DNA from: Paenibacillus sp. JJ-100
GTDB lineage: Bacteria > Bacillota > Bacilli > Paenibacillales > Paenibacillaceae
Reading direction: 5' to 3'
Length of the DNA stretch: 64,000 nt
NCBI RefSeq assembly: GCF_948329825.1
Contig: NZ_CAOJCM010000002.1
Location: 682,001-746,000 of the forward strand
Shown here: piece by piece, positions 9,044-17,384 of the stretch
Numbering within the stretch: the stretch's first letter is position 1
Layout of the letters: each line of letters starts with the position of its first letter
Made by a program: the position numbers and the translations under genes
The notes under the pieces: generated by a model
Databases searched by the model: none
The model's input: the letters and a program-made list of their open reading frames with translations, nothing else
What the model was told of the DNA's origin: nothing

Positions 9044-9418
9044 ATGTCATTTCCTCCACTTTTATCTATAGGAGCGACATGTACGAGATATCCGCTCTGA
9101 CATACAGTACGGGGCTAAACTCATACAAGATGCCTTACATACAGCTCCATAGCTATTCTTTGTATTGCTCTTTAGCTCTAGTCATTACACCTGCAGACGT
9201 TAATTATCGTACCATGTCATCAAAGTGTAGTGTGACTCTAATTCACCTAGAGTATAACAGAAGCAGCCGGTCCAATGCACATATCGCGGTATGCAAACAT
9301 AGCCATAAGTGACTACTTACAACAAAGAAGCCCTCTTGCCAGCTAGCCAGTTATAAAAGAGAGAAAAAGCGGCCTCATCAGAGACCGCTTGTCTGTTATG
9401 TGGAATTGGTTCTGCGAT
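9044..9418. other. Intergenic region between glutaminase and OFA-family transporter
   Basis: 375 bases holding the glutaminase promoter region and, at 9362-9390, the transporter's terminator. No gene seen. Confidence 0.5.
9362..9390 (-). terminator. Rho-independent terminator of the OFA-family transporter gene
   Basis: Ten-base stem AAGCGGTCTC / GAGGCCGCTT with one mismatch and a 4-base loop, followed on the minus strand by TTTTTCTC, 29 bases after the stop. Confidence 0.85.
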
Positions 9419-10729
9419 TCAACTCGCCCGGGATGACGGGTTAAGCTGCATTTGTTTTTCCTGAGAAGATCGTGCTCGCGGGTTTGCACCCGGAGGTGTG
9501 ATGATCAGGGCCATCAACAGCGATACTGCACAGAGCACCGCAATGACGATAAAGGTAAGATGGAAGCCACCCAGTAGAGCGCTGATGAATGAACCTGCCA
9601 GAGCACCTAATCCAAACCCTTGGTAGATAACGCCATAGTTCTTGCTTTGATTTTTCAAACCGAAATAATCAGCTACAATCGCTGGGAATACGGTAATGTT
9701 ACCACCGAAACAGAAGGCAATTGCTGCTACACAAGCGAAGAAGATTGCAAAGTTCAGCGGCACCAGACTCAGTGTCATAATCGCCAGGGCTGTAACCAAC
9801 AGTGCTCCGGCGATGACTTTCATCCGTCCCACTTTGTCCGACAAAGCTCCTAGAATAATGCGACCTGCCGTGTTAAAAATAGCAACCATCGCAACCGCAT
9901 TCGCTGCCGTTGCTACGTTAAGACCTGCGAGCTGCACGCCAATGTCTTTGACAATGCCGATCAGATACAGACCACTCATACATGCTGTGAAGAAAATGCC
10001 GAATAACATATACGCTTCTTTCGTGCGAAGCATTTCTTTTACCGTATACTCATGGCGAACTTCTGCCGTTTTCTCCCCAATTCCCTCTTTAGCACGGGCC
10101 GGAGACGGTTCATGAACTACCGCTTCACGGATCAGGAATGATCCCGCGACGACCAGTACGAGAACGATCATGCCCCAGTACATAAATGCCTGCGCTGGAC
10201 CAACCGCTCCAATCAGCGCGGAGTTCACGTATTTGAATAATAGGCTACCGGTACCGAAGGCACCCACCGAAATACCAGAGATCAGACCTTTACGTTCTGG
10301 GAACCATTTGATCAGGTTGGACAAGGATGTAATATATGCCGTACCGTCTGCAAAACCGACCACAAAACCAGCTAGCAGATACAGCAGCGTTAACGAGTTA
10401 ACCTGAGAACTCAGGACAAGCCCCAGTCCCAGCACAATACCAGCTATGCGAATCAAACGCGGGAGACCCCAGCGATCCTGCAACCGACCTGCAAACAACG
10501 TAGCTATAGCCAATGCAAAACTTGTAATTGAAAAAGTGATTGCAACCGAGCTGATGTCCCATCCGAAACGGTCAGACAGCGGCTGATTAAATAAACTCCA
10601 GGTATAGATGGTGCCAAGCCCCATTTGTACAATAATTGTACCCAATACAATAAGCCAGCGGTTCATTTTTATAGTTGATGTCGTTGTAGAATTAGATGCT
10701 GATGAAGCGGTAGAATGAGATGTTCTCAT
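9419..10729 (-). CDS. MFS transporter, oxalate/formate antiporter (OFA) family, YhjX-like
   Basis: A 436-residue, 12-helix major facilitator. The first half has GTIYTWSLFNQPL and the loop motif GRLQDRWG; the second half has GALSDKVGRMKV. The gene lies 152 bases downstream of an LytTR response regulator and an LytS sensor on the same strand. In E. coli the pyruvate-responsive BtsSR/YpdAB-type LytS/LytTR systems control transporters including the OFA member YhjX, so a monocarboxylate such as pyruvate is a plausible substrate; this is inference. AAAGGGGAG lies before ATG 10729, and a perfect palindrome (10772-10786) sits in the promoter region. The N-terminal 20 residues are Ser/Thr-rich. Confidence 0.88.
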   Translation of the reverse strand: MRTSHSTASSASNSTTTSTIKMNRWLIVLGTIIVQMGLGTIYTWSLFNQPLSDRFGWDISSVAITFSITSFALAIATLFAGRLQDRWGLPRLIRIAGIVLGLGLVLSSQVNSLTLLYLLAGFVVGFADGTAYITSLSNLIKWFPERKGLISGISVGAFGTGSLLFKYVNSALIGAVGPAQAFMYWGMIVLVLVVAGSFLIREAVVHEPSPARAKEGIGEKTAEVRHEYTVKEMLRTKEAYMLFGIFFTACMSGLYLIGIVKDIGVQLAGLNVATAANAVAMVAIFNTAGRIILGALSDKVGRMKVIAGALLVTALAIMTLSLVPLNFAIFFACVAAIAFCFGGNITVFPAIVADYFGLKNQSKNYGVIYQGFGLGALAGSFISALLGGFHLTFIVIAVLCAVSLLMALIITPPGANPRARSSQEKQMQLNPSSRAS

Positions 10730-10771
10730 CGTAATCTCCCCTTTACCGATGTCTGTATCATGTTGAACATT

Positions 10772-10786
10772 CTTGCACCGTGCAAG
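10772..10786 (-). promoter_or_regulatory. 15-base palindrome in the promoter region of the OFA transporter
   Basis: CTTGCAC-C-GTGCAAG has perfect 7-base arms with a one-base centre and lies 43 bases upstream of the transporter start. Its left part on the minus strand gives TTGCAC, which could be a -35 hexamer 17 bases from CATGAT. It looks like an operator. LytTR regulators usually bind direct repeats, so the protein that binds it is unknown. Confidence 0.5.
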
Positions 10787-10881
10787 GGTACTTGAATGCG
10801 TTCACAAGACAATCATACATGAAAGGGGATTCATTGAATCGTTTACAGCATGAGTTGCGTCAAATGCGGAATGAAATGCCG

Positions 10882-11790
10882 TTATATACGCATGAGCTGC
10901 CTGAATTCTTTAACTTTGCCGCGACTGACTGGCACTTCCGCTTCAAGATCACGCAGACGAAGGAGATACGTATTGTTGAACCAAGGTACAATCTCACGAA
11001 TTTGAGCTAGGTTAACGAGATAAGAACGATGACAACGGAAGAATGTTTCCTGGGGCAATCGGCTGTAAAAATCCGAAATGCTGAGCGGCATCGTGAACTC
11101 TCCGTTCTTGGTATACACCTTGGTTACCTTCTCCTGAGCCTCTGCATAATAGATGTCTGCCGTATCCGTAACAATGATATTGTCGTTGCGTAGCAGATTG
11201 ATCCGGTTTCCCGTCAGGTTGTCTGAATGGGGAAGAGAATGAGCAGATACAGCTCGCTGATTCACTTCTTGTTGCTTCTGCTGTGGGTTGGAACGAACCT
11301 GGGTTTGTCCTGAACTATTCCCTTGTTTAACTCCGGATCCATGTTTCGATTCATGCCCTTCCCTACGCCCATAGTCCTGCTCCTCCCCAAATGATCCACC
11401 ATATGAGTTCTCACCTTGCTCGTGATCCCGTTTGAAGGTCAGCTCCAATTTGTGCAGCATAGCTGCTATCCGTTTCTCGTCATAGGGCTTCAGAATATAA
11501 TCAAAAGCTTCCAGTTCAAATGCTTCAGCAGCATGTTCTTTATATGCAGTCGTAAATACAATGTAGGGTTTGCGTGCAAACTTGCCGATATGATGCGCTA
11601 GCATCATGCCATCCAGCGAAGGGATGTTAATATCGAGAAAAATGACGTCTACTTCCTGCTCCTGCAAAAATTTGAGGACATCCAGACCATCTTCCAGACA
11701 CGCTACAACTTCAATCTGGCTATGCTCCTGAATCAGGTAACTCAGTTCCTCACTTGCTGGAATCTCATCTTCTACAATTAATGCTCTCAT
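10882..11790 (-). CDS. LytR/AlgR-type response regulator (REC-LytTR)
   Basis: A 302-residue two-component regulator. The receiver domain (1-120) has VEDE (acidic pocket, 6-9), phosphoacceptor Asp53 in FLDINIP, and a Lys in YILKPYDEKR. A low-complexity Gly/Gln/Ser-rich linker (about 120-195) is much longer than usual for the family. The LytTR DNA-binding domain follows (about 198-302), with VTKVYTKNGEF, CHRSYLVNL and VPVSRGKVKEF. The sensor gene is upstream with 18 bases between them, so the two are co-transcribed. It probably controls the downstream OFA transporter. The phosphorylation partner is inferred from adjacency. Confidence 0.93.
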   Translation of the reverse strand: MRALIVEDEIPASEELSYLIQEHSQIEVVACLEDGLDVLKFLQEQEVDVIFLDINIPSLDGMMLAHHIGKFARKPYIVFTTAYKEHAAEAFELEAFDYILKPYDEKRIAAMLHKLELTFKRDHEQGENSYGGSFGEEQDYGRREGHESKHGSGVKQGNSSGQTQVRSNPQQKQQEVNQRAVSAHSLPHSDNLTGNRINLLRNDNIIVTDTADIYYAEAQEKVTKVYTKNGEFTMPLSISDFYSRLPQETFFRCHRSYLVNLAQIREIVPWFNNTYLLRLRDLEAEVPVSRGKVKEFRQLMRI

Positions 11791-11808
11791 TGCTTGTTCA
11801 TCACCTTG

Positions 11809-13461
11809 TTATGACATCTCCTTCGGTACATCGAATACTATCTCGGTTCCTTGCTCTAACCTTTTGATCGTTAGACCTTTTCCATAGATCAACTTCACAC
11901 GCCGATGCACATTGTACATTCCAATCTGATTACCAGGCATACGGTCATGGTGGACTTTCTCAATAATATCCGCGCTAATGCCTGCACCGGTGTCACTGAC
12001 GCTGATACGCACAAAATCTGGATGATCTTGTACACGAATCCGGACGGTTCCAGGCCCCTTGGACTTCAATATGCCATGAATAATCGCGTTTTCCACCAGC
12101 GGTTGAATGACCAGGCTTGGGATATGCACCGCCACCTCATCAATTTCGTAGATGACCGTGAGTCTGCTGCCAAAGCGCGCTTTTTCTATCTCCACATAAT
12201 TACGAACTTGTTCCAACTCTTTATGAATATCGATTAACTCGTCTGACAGTTCCAGATTGTAACGCATGTAACCTGAGAGGTTAACAATCAGCTCCCGCGC
12301 ACGATCCGGTTTGGTTCGTATAGATGAAGCGATAGCATTCAGCGCATTAAACAGAAAATGAGGATGAATCGTTGTCTGCAATGCCCGCAGCTCCGCTTTG
12401 TTCGCCGCAGCCTTAATCTCCTCTACGCGTGATACCTCCATCTGGGTGGAGATAATCTGGGAGAGTCCTACAGCCATCGTTTGCAGAGGATATGTGATTT
12501 TGTAGGCTTTGCGATAATATATTTTAAGTGCGCCTGTCACATCGCCCCGTTCTTTAAGCGGTATAATCAGCAACGAATGGATATCCGGGGTTTTCTCATC
12601 CGTAACATCATTACTAATCATAATTTCCCCGCTGGATATGGTCCTCTTCGTCATCTCACTAATAATTTCATTGCCTATATGATATCTTTCCTCACCAAAA
12701 CCAACATAGGCCAAAACATTCCGTGTATCGGTAATCGCCACTGCATCAGCTTGAATATCCTCTTGAATGATTTTGCATATTTTATGGAGTGAATCCTCAT
12801 CAATCGAACGAAAATAAGGCAATGTTTTGTTAGCAATCTCCAAGGCCAGTTTGGCCTGACGACCTGCAATTAACTCTTTTTCCCCCTCCACACTCTGTAC
12901 TAAAAGTACGATCAGACCAATATTCACCTCACCCAGAATCATGGGCAGTGCGATCTTGGAGACAATATCTGCCCCGAGCGGATCGGGATAAGAATACAGC
13001 AGGATTAGCAACATTGTAAGTGCTTCGATAATCATGCCTGCACCGATACCGATCATCCAGCGTTTCGATTTGGGCGTGTATTTGTGGATGTACCCCGATA
13101 CCAGACCTGCAAGAATACTTGTGATGAGACACGGAATGGCAGTAATGCCGTCCACATCAATTACATAGCGATGCACTCCCGACACCAGTCCCGTAATAAT
13201 GCCAACCGGTGCCCCGAACAATATTCCACCCGACAGAATCGCTATAATCCTCACATTGACTAACGAGCCTTCAACGTTGATGCCTGTGTATGTACCAAAG
13301 ATGGCGAATGCACAGAATAACAAGGTCAGAGCAGCATACTCCTGCCATCTTAATTTTCCCTTCTGCAAAATCTGCTTGAAGCGCGGCACCCGCGATAGAA
13401 AAAACAAAAAAATAATGAGTAGCGCTGCCCGCTCAAACAGCCCTAGCAGCATCGTAAACAT
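11809..13461 (-). CDS. LytS-type sensor histidine kinase
   Basis: A membrane sensor of the LytS/YpdA type: an N-terminal multi-helix 5TM-5TMR_LYT region (about 1-200), a GAF-like domain (about 210-345), then the HisKA_5 motif [16 protein letters not shown] carrying the phosphoacceptor His and an ATPase domain with [17 protein letters not shown] and [11 protein letters not shown] place the start at ATG 13461 (550 residues). TTG 13467 is closer to the GAAGGGAG ribosome site and is equally possible; a longer frame to 13542 lacks a ribosome site. It is co-transcribed with the LytTR regulator. Homologues include LytS of Bacillus and E. coli YpdA/BtsS, known to respond to pyruvate. The ligand here is not known. 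Confidence 0.92.
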   Translation of the reverse strand: MFTMLLGLFERAALLIIFLFFLSRVPRFKQILQKGKLRWQEYAALTLLFCAFAIFGTYTGINVEGSLVNVRIIAILSGGILFGAPVGIITGLVSGVHRYVIDVDGITAIPCLITSILAGLVSGYIHKYTPKSKRWMIGIGAGMIIEALTMLLILLYSYPDPLGADIVSKIALPMILGEVNIGLIVLLVQSVEGEKELIAGRQAKLALEIANKTLPYFRSIDEDSLHKICKIIQEDIQADAVAITDTRNVLAYVGFGEERYHIGNEIISEMTKRTISSGEIMISNDVTDEKTPDIHSLLIIPLKERGDVTGALKIYYRKAYKITYPLQTMAVGLSQIISTQMEVSRVEEIKAAANKAELRALQTTIHPHFLFNALNAIASSIRTKPDRARELIVNLSGYMRYNLELSDELIDIHKELEQVRNYVEIEKARFGSRLTVIYEIDEVAVHIPSLVIQPLVENAIIHGILKSKGPGTVRIRVQDHPDFVRISVSDTGAGISADIIEKVHHDRMPGNQIGMYNVHRRVKLIYGKGLTIKRLEQGTEIVFDVPKEMS

Positions 13462-13961
13462 GTCCAATCTCACTCCCTTCATAACTATCTGAACAATAAC
13501 CGAGCCAGGCAACCGTCGCCTGTGCATTTCGCACTGCAACATGATGTGGCACTACTTCGTATGCAACAGTTTACCGTTCCCCTTGATGGAAAGCAAAGGA
13601 TATCCTGTTTTGATCTATATCTAGCCTTGATTGAAGCTTCTGAAGGTATTGTGAAATTGATTCATTTAAGAATCGAAAAAAGGCATTCCATCAGGTCACA
13701 CATGACTGATGAAACACCCTTCTCCATTACTATCCCACTTAAATGTAATGCGGCCTTTCAAAAAAGCTCAGTTTACACAAAACAACGGAGAGGACAGAAA
13801 TACTAAAGAAGTGGAGCGTTCGCCTTTATCACCTGATTTTACCCTCAAAGAGAGTAGTTCAAAAAAATCCGGGGATATCAGCGCTCGGAAGGGTATTCTG
13901 TCCTTGGAGTGCCAACGTGTAAACACCCCGTCTTTTTTGAAGTAACACCATCACATTCAAC
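13462..13961. other. 500-base intergenic region with a structured, non-coding-looking element
   Basis: Upstream of the LytS gene. No supported gene is present: one 78-codon frame (13709-13945) lacks a ribosome site and overlaps the folded element described separately. The left 250 bases would hold the minus-strand promoter of the LytS/LytR genes. Confidence 0.5.
13792..13938 (+). ncRNA. Candidate structured RNA or repeat element (unidentified)
   Basis: Nested complementary segments fold this stretch. GGACAGAAATAC (13792-13803) pairs with GTATTCTGTCC (13893-13903). GAGCG (13814-13818) pairs with CGCTC (13882-13886), and CTGAT (13833-13837) pairs with ATCAG (13877-13881), the last two stacking directly. 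A small TTGG-AGTG-CCAA hairpin (13904-13915) follows. CCCCG (13926-13930), just before a run of six T (13933-13938), can pair with CGGGG (13870-13874). That would be a pseudoknot or switch. Orientation is inferred from the T-run. The segment could instead be a dispersed genomic repeat. No known RNA family is recognised. Confidence 0.4.
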
Positions 13962-14249
13962 TTACCTAAACATCCCCCACAGCTTGATCAAGTGGAACGT
14001 ATTGTTTGGATCAATCTTCTGAGCGATGACAAAGGCAACAAACTGCTCTTCCTGCGCAGGTGAGAAATTCTCATTCATCACGACCGCTGAAGATCTAATC
14101 AACCTGCGAACCTTAGCCTTATCCTGCAGATCCGTCTTCGTCACACCTTCGATCAACTTTTTAATGCGCTCTTTGACCGCAGGATTTTTCATCTTAAGCT
14201 TGATCCGCTCCACCAGCTGCGGACTGATTCCATATTGTTGATAACCCAA
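13962..14249 (-). CDS. spoVIF: SpoVIF-like sporulation protein
   Basis: A small protein (95 residues from TTG 14249) whose C-terminal half, with DLQDKAKVRRLIR, PAQEEQFVAFVI and KIDPNNTFHLIKLW, resembles stage VI sporulation protein F (YjcC) of Bacillus, a spore-coat assembly factor acting in the mother cell. The match is from memory of the family pattern, not an alignment. A strong GGGAGGTG site (14259-14266) supports TTG 14249; a GTG at 14282 extends the frame by 11 residues but lacks a ribosome site. It stands alone between recG and the LytS gene. Confidence 0.65.
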   Translation of the reverse strand: MGYQQYGISPQLVERIKLKMKNPAVKERIKKLIEGVTKTDLQDKAKVRRLIRSSAVVMNENFSPAQEEQFVAFVIAQKIDPNNTFHLIKLWGMFR

Positions 14250-14427
14250 AACGTACAGCACCTCCCAAGAAATTGAACTCACTTCTTATTCATATGATGG
14301 GAGGGCTTGGTCACTTGTCACTTTTTACAAAACAGGCCTTAAAACACACACAGCACTTCCAGATATCTACTCGGTTCAGGCATTAACACCAACCTTGAGG
14401 CTGTACCTTCTAACTAACGCGTGCAGA

Positions 14428-16479
14428 TTAATCAATCAGATCGCCCTTGAATACCTGTTCTTGTTGGAGAAAATCACGTAGTGGCGTATAGTCAACAGAT
14501 GTCCAGAACGAAGCATCCGCAATCAGTGCGGAGACATCATCCCGAGCCTGCTCCAGTACAGCGAAATCTGCCACCATATCAGCCAGACGGAATTCGGGCA
14601 ATCCACTCTGCTTCGTGCCAAAGAAATCCCCTGGTCCCCGCAGATCCAAATCTCGCCGAGACACCTCGAATCCATCCTCAGTTTCGGTCATGACCTTCAT
14701 CCGTTCCTGGCCAACCTCTGTCTTGGGATCAGCGATCAGCACACAATACGACGCATGTGCACCCCGACCGACACGCCCCCGAAGCTGATGCAACTGGGAC
14801 AAGCCAAAGCGGTCTGCGTCCATAATCACCATCAGTGTGGCGTTCGGTACATCGACGCCGACTTCTACCACCGTGGTGGATACTAGCAACTGAATATCAT
14901 TATTATAGAAATCACGCATCATTTCTTCTTTTTCGGCAGCCGTCATACGCCCATGCAGCAGTCCCACTTTATATTTCGGGAAATTCTGTTGCATCTGCAC
15001 ATGCAGGTCAATCGCATTTTGCACATCGAGCTTCTCTGATTCTTCGATCAGTGGGCAGATCAGATAAGCCTGACGACCTTGGTCTACTTCTCTGGAGATA
15101 AAACCAAGTACTCGCTCCATCATGTCATGTTTCACCCAATACGTGGAGATCGGTATCCGTCCCTTCGGCCGCTCCGATATGGTCGATACCTCTATATCCC
15201 CAAAAGCCGTAATCGCAAGCGTCCGTGGAATAGGTGTAGCGGTCATCGTTAGTACATCGGGGTTATACCCTTTTCGTCTCAAAACGCTGCGCTGATTCAC
15301 ACCGAAGCGATGCTGCTCGTCCGTAACCACAAGGCCCAGCTCCCGGAAGAAGACATCCTCCTGGATCAGGGCGTGTGTACCCACAACAATATCGAGCATC
15401 CCCATCTGCAATGAGGCGATTAGATCCTTGCGCTTGCGGCCGTTCACACTGCCCGTTAAGAGGCCCACCGTTACGCCAAAAGGCTCGAACAGCTTCTGCA
15501 AGGAACGCATATGCTGCTCTGCCAAAATCTCCGTCGGCACCATTAGCGCCCCCTGGAAACCCGAGCGCACTGTCGTATAGAGTGCGATGGCTGCAATCAC
15601 CGTTTTACCTGATCCTACATCCCCTTGCAGTAGCCGATTCATCGCATAGGGTGAACGCATATCATGTAATATTTCAAGCTCAACCTTCTTCTGCGCGTCG
15701 GTAAGCTCGAATGGCAGACTCCGCACAAACTCTCGAATCGTCGTATTATCCGTAGTATGTACCATACCATCCATCCGATTGCGATTAAGTGCACGATACG
15801 CCTGCATCTTAAGCTGGAACAAAAATAACTCCTCATAGACCATCCGCTGTCTGGCTCGCTGGCCTTCCTGATTATCCTGCGGACGATGAATACCAGCAAT
15901 TGCTTGCTTACGTGGCATCAGATTATACTTTTTGATCAATGCTTGTGGCAAAATCTCCGGGATCATATCACCGTACTGCATTAATCCCTGATTAATCGTC
16001 TTGCGCATCCATTGCTGTGTTAATTTACCCGTGACAGAATAGACAGGTTGCAGTGTGCCTGAACGTCCATCTCCTTTATCCGGAAATTCCGAGTCAGACA
16101 CCGTAAGCTGCATACGTTTTTGCTCCCATTTACCTGTAAGCACAATTTCCCGGTTAGGCGTAAGCTGGTCTTTGAGGAAATGGCGATTAAACCACGTTGC
16201 CGTAATCATCCACTCTTCCGTCATAATCTTACAGGTCAGACGTGACTTTTTGCCGTAACGCTGCAATACTGGGACACCCATAACCTGACCTTGGACTGTT
16301 ATTTTGTCTCCGTCCTTTACCTCACTAAGTGAGCGCAAACGATAATCTTCATAACGGAACGGATAGTATTCCAGCAAGTCTTTCACACTAGAGATGCCAA
16401 AGGCGTGAAGCTCTCCCTCTTTGAGAGCACTCACGCCGTTAATTTGTTTCACGGATATTTCTTCCAAATTCATGTTCAA
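14428..16479 (-). CDS. recG: ATP-dependent DNA helicase RecG
   Basis: Remodels stalled replication forks and Holliday junctions. The 683 residues give the full family layout: N-terminal wedge/OB region (about 1-180, with the early GVSALKEGELHAFGI), then superfamily 2 motor domains with Walker A GDVGSGKT, DEQHRFG box, TATPIPRTLA, and motif VI in LHQLRGRVGRG, then the RecG C-terminal GTKQSGLPEFRLAD. It begins 4 bases after the DegV stop, so it is the last gene of the fakA-degV-recG unit. The yloV-recG neighbourhood is conserved in Bacillus, where serine dehydratase genes take the place of degV. Confidence 0.97.
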   Translation of the reverse strand: MNMNLEEISVKQINGVSALKEGELHAFGISSVKDLLEYYPFRYEDYRLRSLSEVKDGDKITVQGQVMGVPVLQRYGKKSRLTCKIMTEEWMITATWFNRHFLKDQLTPNREIVLTGKWEQKRMQLTVSDSEFPDKGDGRSGTLQPVYSVTGKLTQQWMRKTINQGLMQYGDMIPEILPQALIKKYNLMPRKQAIAGIHRPQDNQEGQRARQRMVYEELFLFQLKMQAYRALNRNRMDGMVHTTDNTTIREFVRSLPFELTDAQKKVELEILHDMRSPYAMNRLLQGDVGSGKTVIAAIALYTTVRSGFQGALMVPTEILAEQHMRSLQKLFEPFGVTVGLLTGSVNGRKRKDLIASLQMGMLDIVVGTHALIQEDVFFRELGLVVTDEQHRFGVNQRSVLRRKGYNPDVLTMTATPIPRTLAITAFGDIEVSTISERPKGRIPISTYWVKHDMMERVLGFISREVDQGRQAYLICPLIEESEKLDVQNAIDLHVQMQQNFPKYKVGLLHGRMTAAEKEEMMRDFYNNDIQLLVSTTVVEVGVDVPNATLMVIMDADRFGLSQLHQLRGRVGRGAHASYCVLIADPKTEVGQERMKVMTETEDGFEVSRRDLDLRGPGDFFGTKQSGLPEFRLADMVADFAVLEQARDDVSALIADASFWTSVDYTPLRDFLQQEQVFKGDLID

Positions 16480-16483
16480 TCCC

Positions 16484-17347
16484 TCATTCCGGAACAGGCC
16501 ACATAAATATTGCTATAACACCGGGCCCCACATGACTTCCAATGACAGCCCCGATATTGGTGTAGATCACTTCATTTAATGTAAAATGACCCTTTAACTG
16601 CTCGGCACAAGCCTCTGCTGACGCTAGATCTGCGGTATGACCTACCGCTAGATTCACCCGTTTGCCAGCCAGATCCTTCTGGAACAGTTCAACAATACGT
16701 GCCATTGCTTTTTTATGACCTCTGACTTTCTCTACTGCATAAATTATGCCTTCTTCATCGATAGACAGGATCGGTTTAATGTTAAGCAACGTTCCCAAAA
16801 TCGCCGAAGCCTTACCGATCCGCCCGCCTTTCTGTAAATATTCCAGCGAATCCACCAGAAAAAACAGTTTGCGAGAATTCTGCATTGCCTCAACAGCAAC
16901 GGCAATTTCAACTGCGGACTTGCCTTGTTCGGCAAGCTCCGCAGCATGCACCACCATTAACCCATACCCGTACGAAGCCGACTTTGAATCAATAACGGTA
17001 ATATCCGAGTCACGTTCCAACAGGGACTTACCAAGCATAGCAGATTGATAAGTACCGCTCATACCAGAAGATAGGTGTATGGATATAATAGATCTGTCTG
17101 GCTCTTCTTCCAGCAATGACTGATACACATTCATGAAATCAGTAGGAGAAGGCTGTGATGTGGTAGGCAACACAGCGCTCTGCCTTAACTTGTCGTAAAA
17201 CTGCTCTGAGGTCAGATCTATACCATCGGCATACGTTTCTTCCCCGAACAGCAGACGCAAGGGAACGACATGTATGCCATATTTTCGAATGATATCCTCG
17301 GGAATATCGGCAGTACTGTCCGTTACAATCGCAACCTTGTGACTCAC
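16484..17347 (-). CDS. DegV family protein (FakB-like fatty-acid-binding protein)
   Basis: A 287-residue DegV protein. This family binds a single fatty acid and, as FakB, presents it to the kinase FakA. Signatures are IVTDSTADIP at the N-terminus, LPTTSQPSP, ISIHLSSGMSGTYQSA (acyl carboxylate-binding loop) and the C-terminal IGSHVGPGVIAIF. It sits 37 bases downstream of the fakA gene, which strongly supports a FakA-FakB fatty acid kinase feeding exogenous or recycled fatty acids into phospholipid synthesis. Which acyl chain it prefers cannot be told. Confidence 0.93.
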   Translation of the reverse strand: MSHKVAIVTDSTADIPEDIIRKYGIHVVPLRLLFGEETYADGIDLTSEQFYDKLRQSAVLPTTSQPSPTDFMNVYQSLLEEEPDRSIISIHLSSGMSGTYQSAMLGKSLLERDSDITVIDSKSASYGYGLMVVHAAELAEQGKSAVEIAVAVEAMQNSRKLFFLVDSLEYLQKGGRIGKASAILGTLLNIKPILSIDEEGIIYAVEKVRGHKKAMARIVELFQKDLAGKRVNLAVGHTADLASAEACAEQLKGHFTLNEVIYTNIGAVIGSHVGPGVIAIFMWPVPE

Positions 17348-17384
17348 GAGCTCTCCTCCTTTTGGCTAAAATTCTATCAGTACA

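Noticed and set aside
13709..13945. 78-codon plus-strand open frame over the structured element
   Set aside because: No ribosome site, composition looks non-coding, and the segment is better explained by nested inverted repeats.
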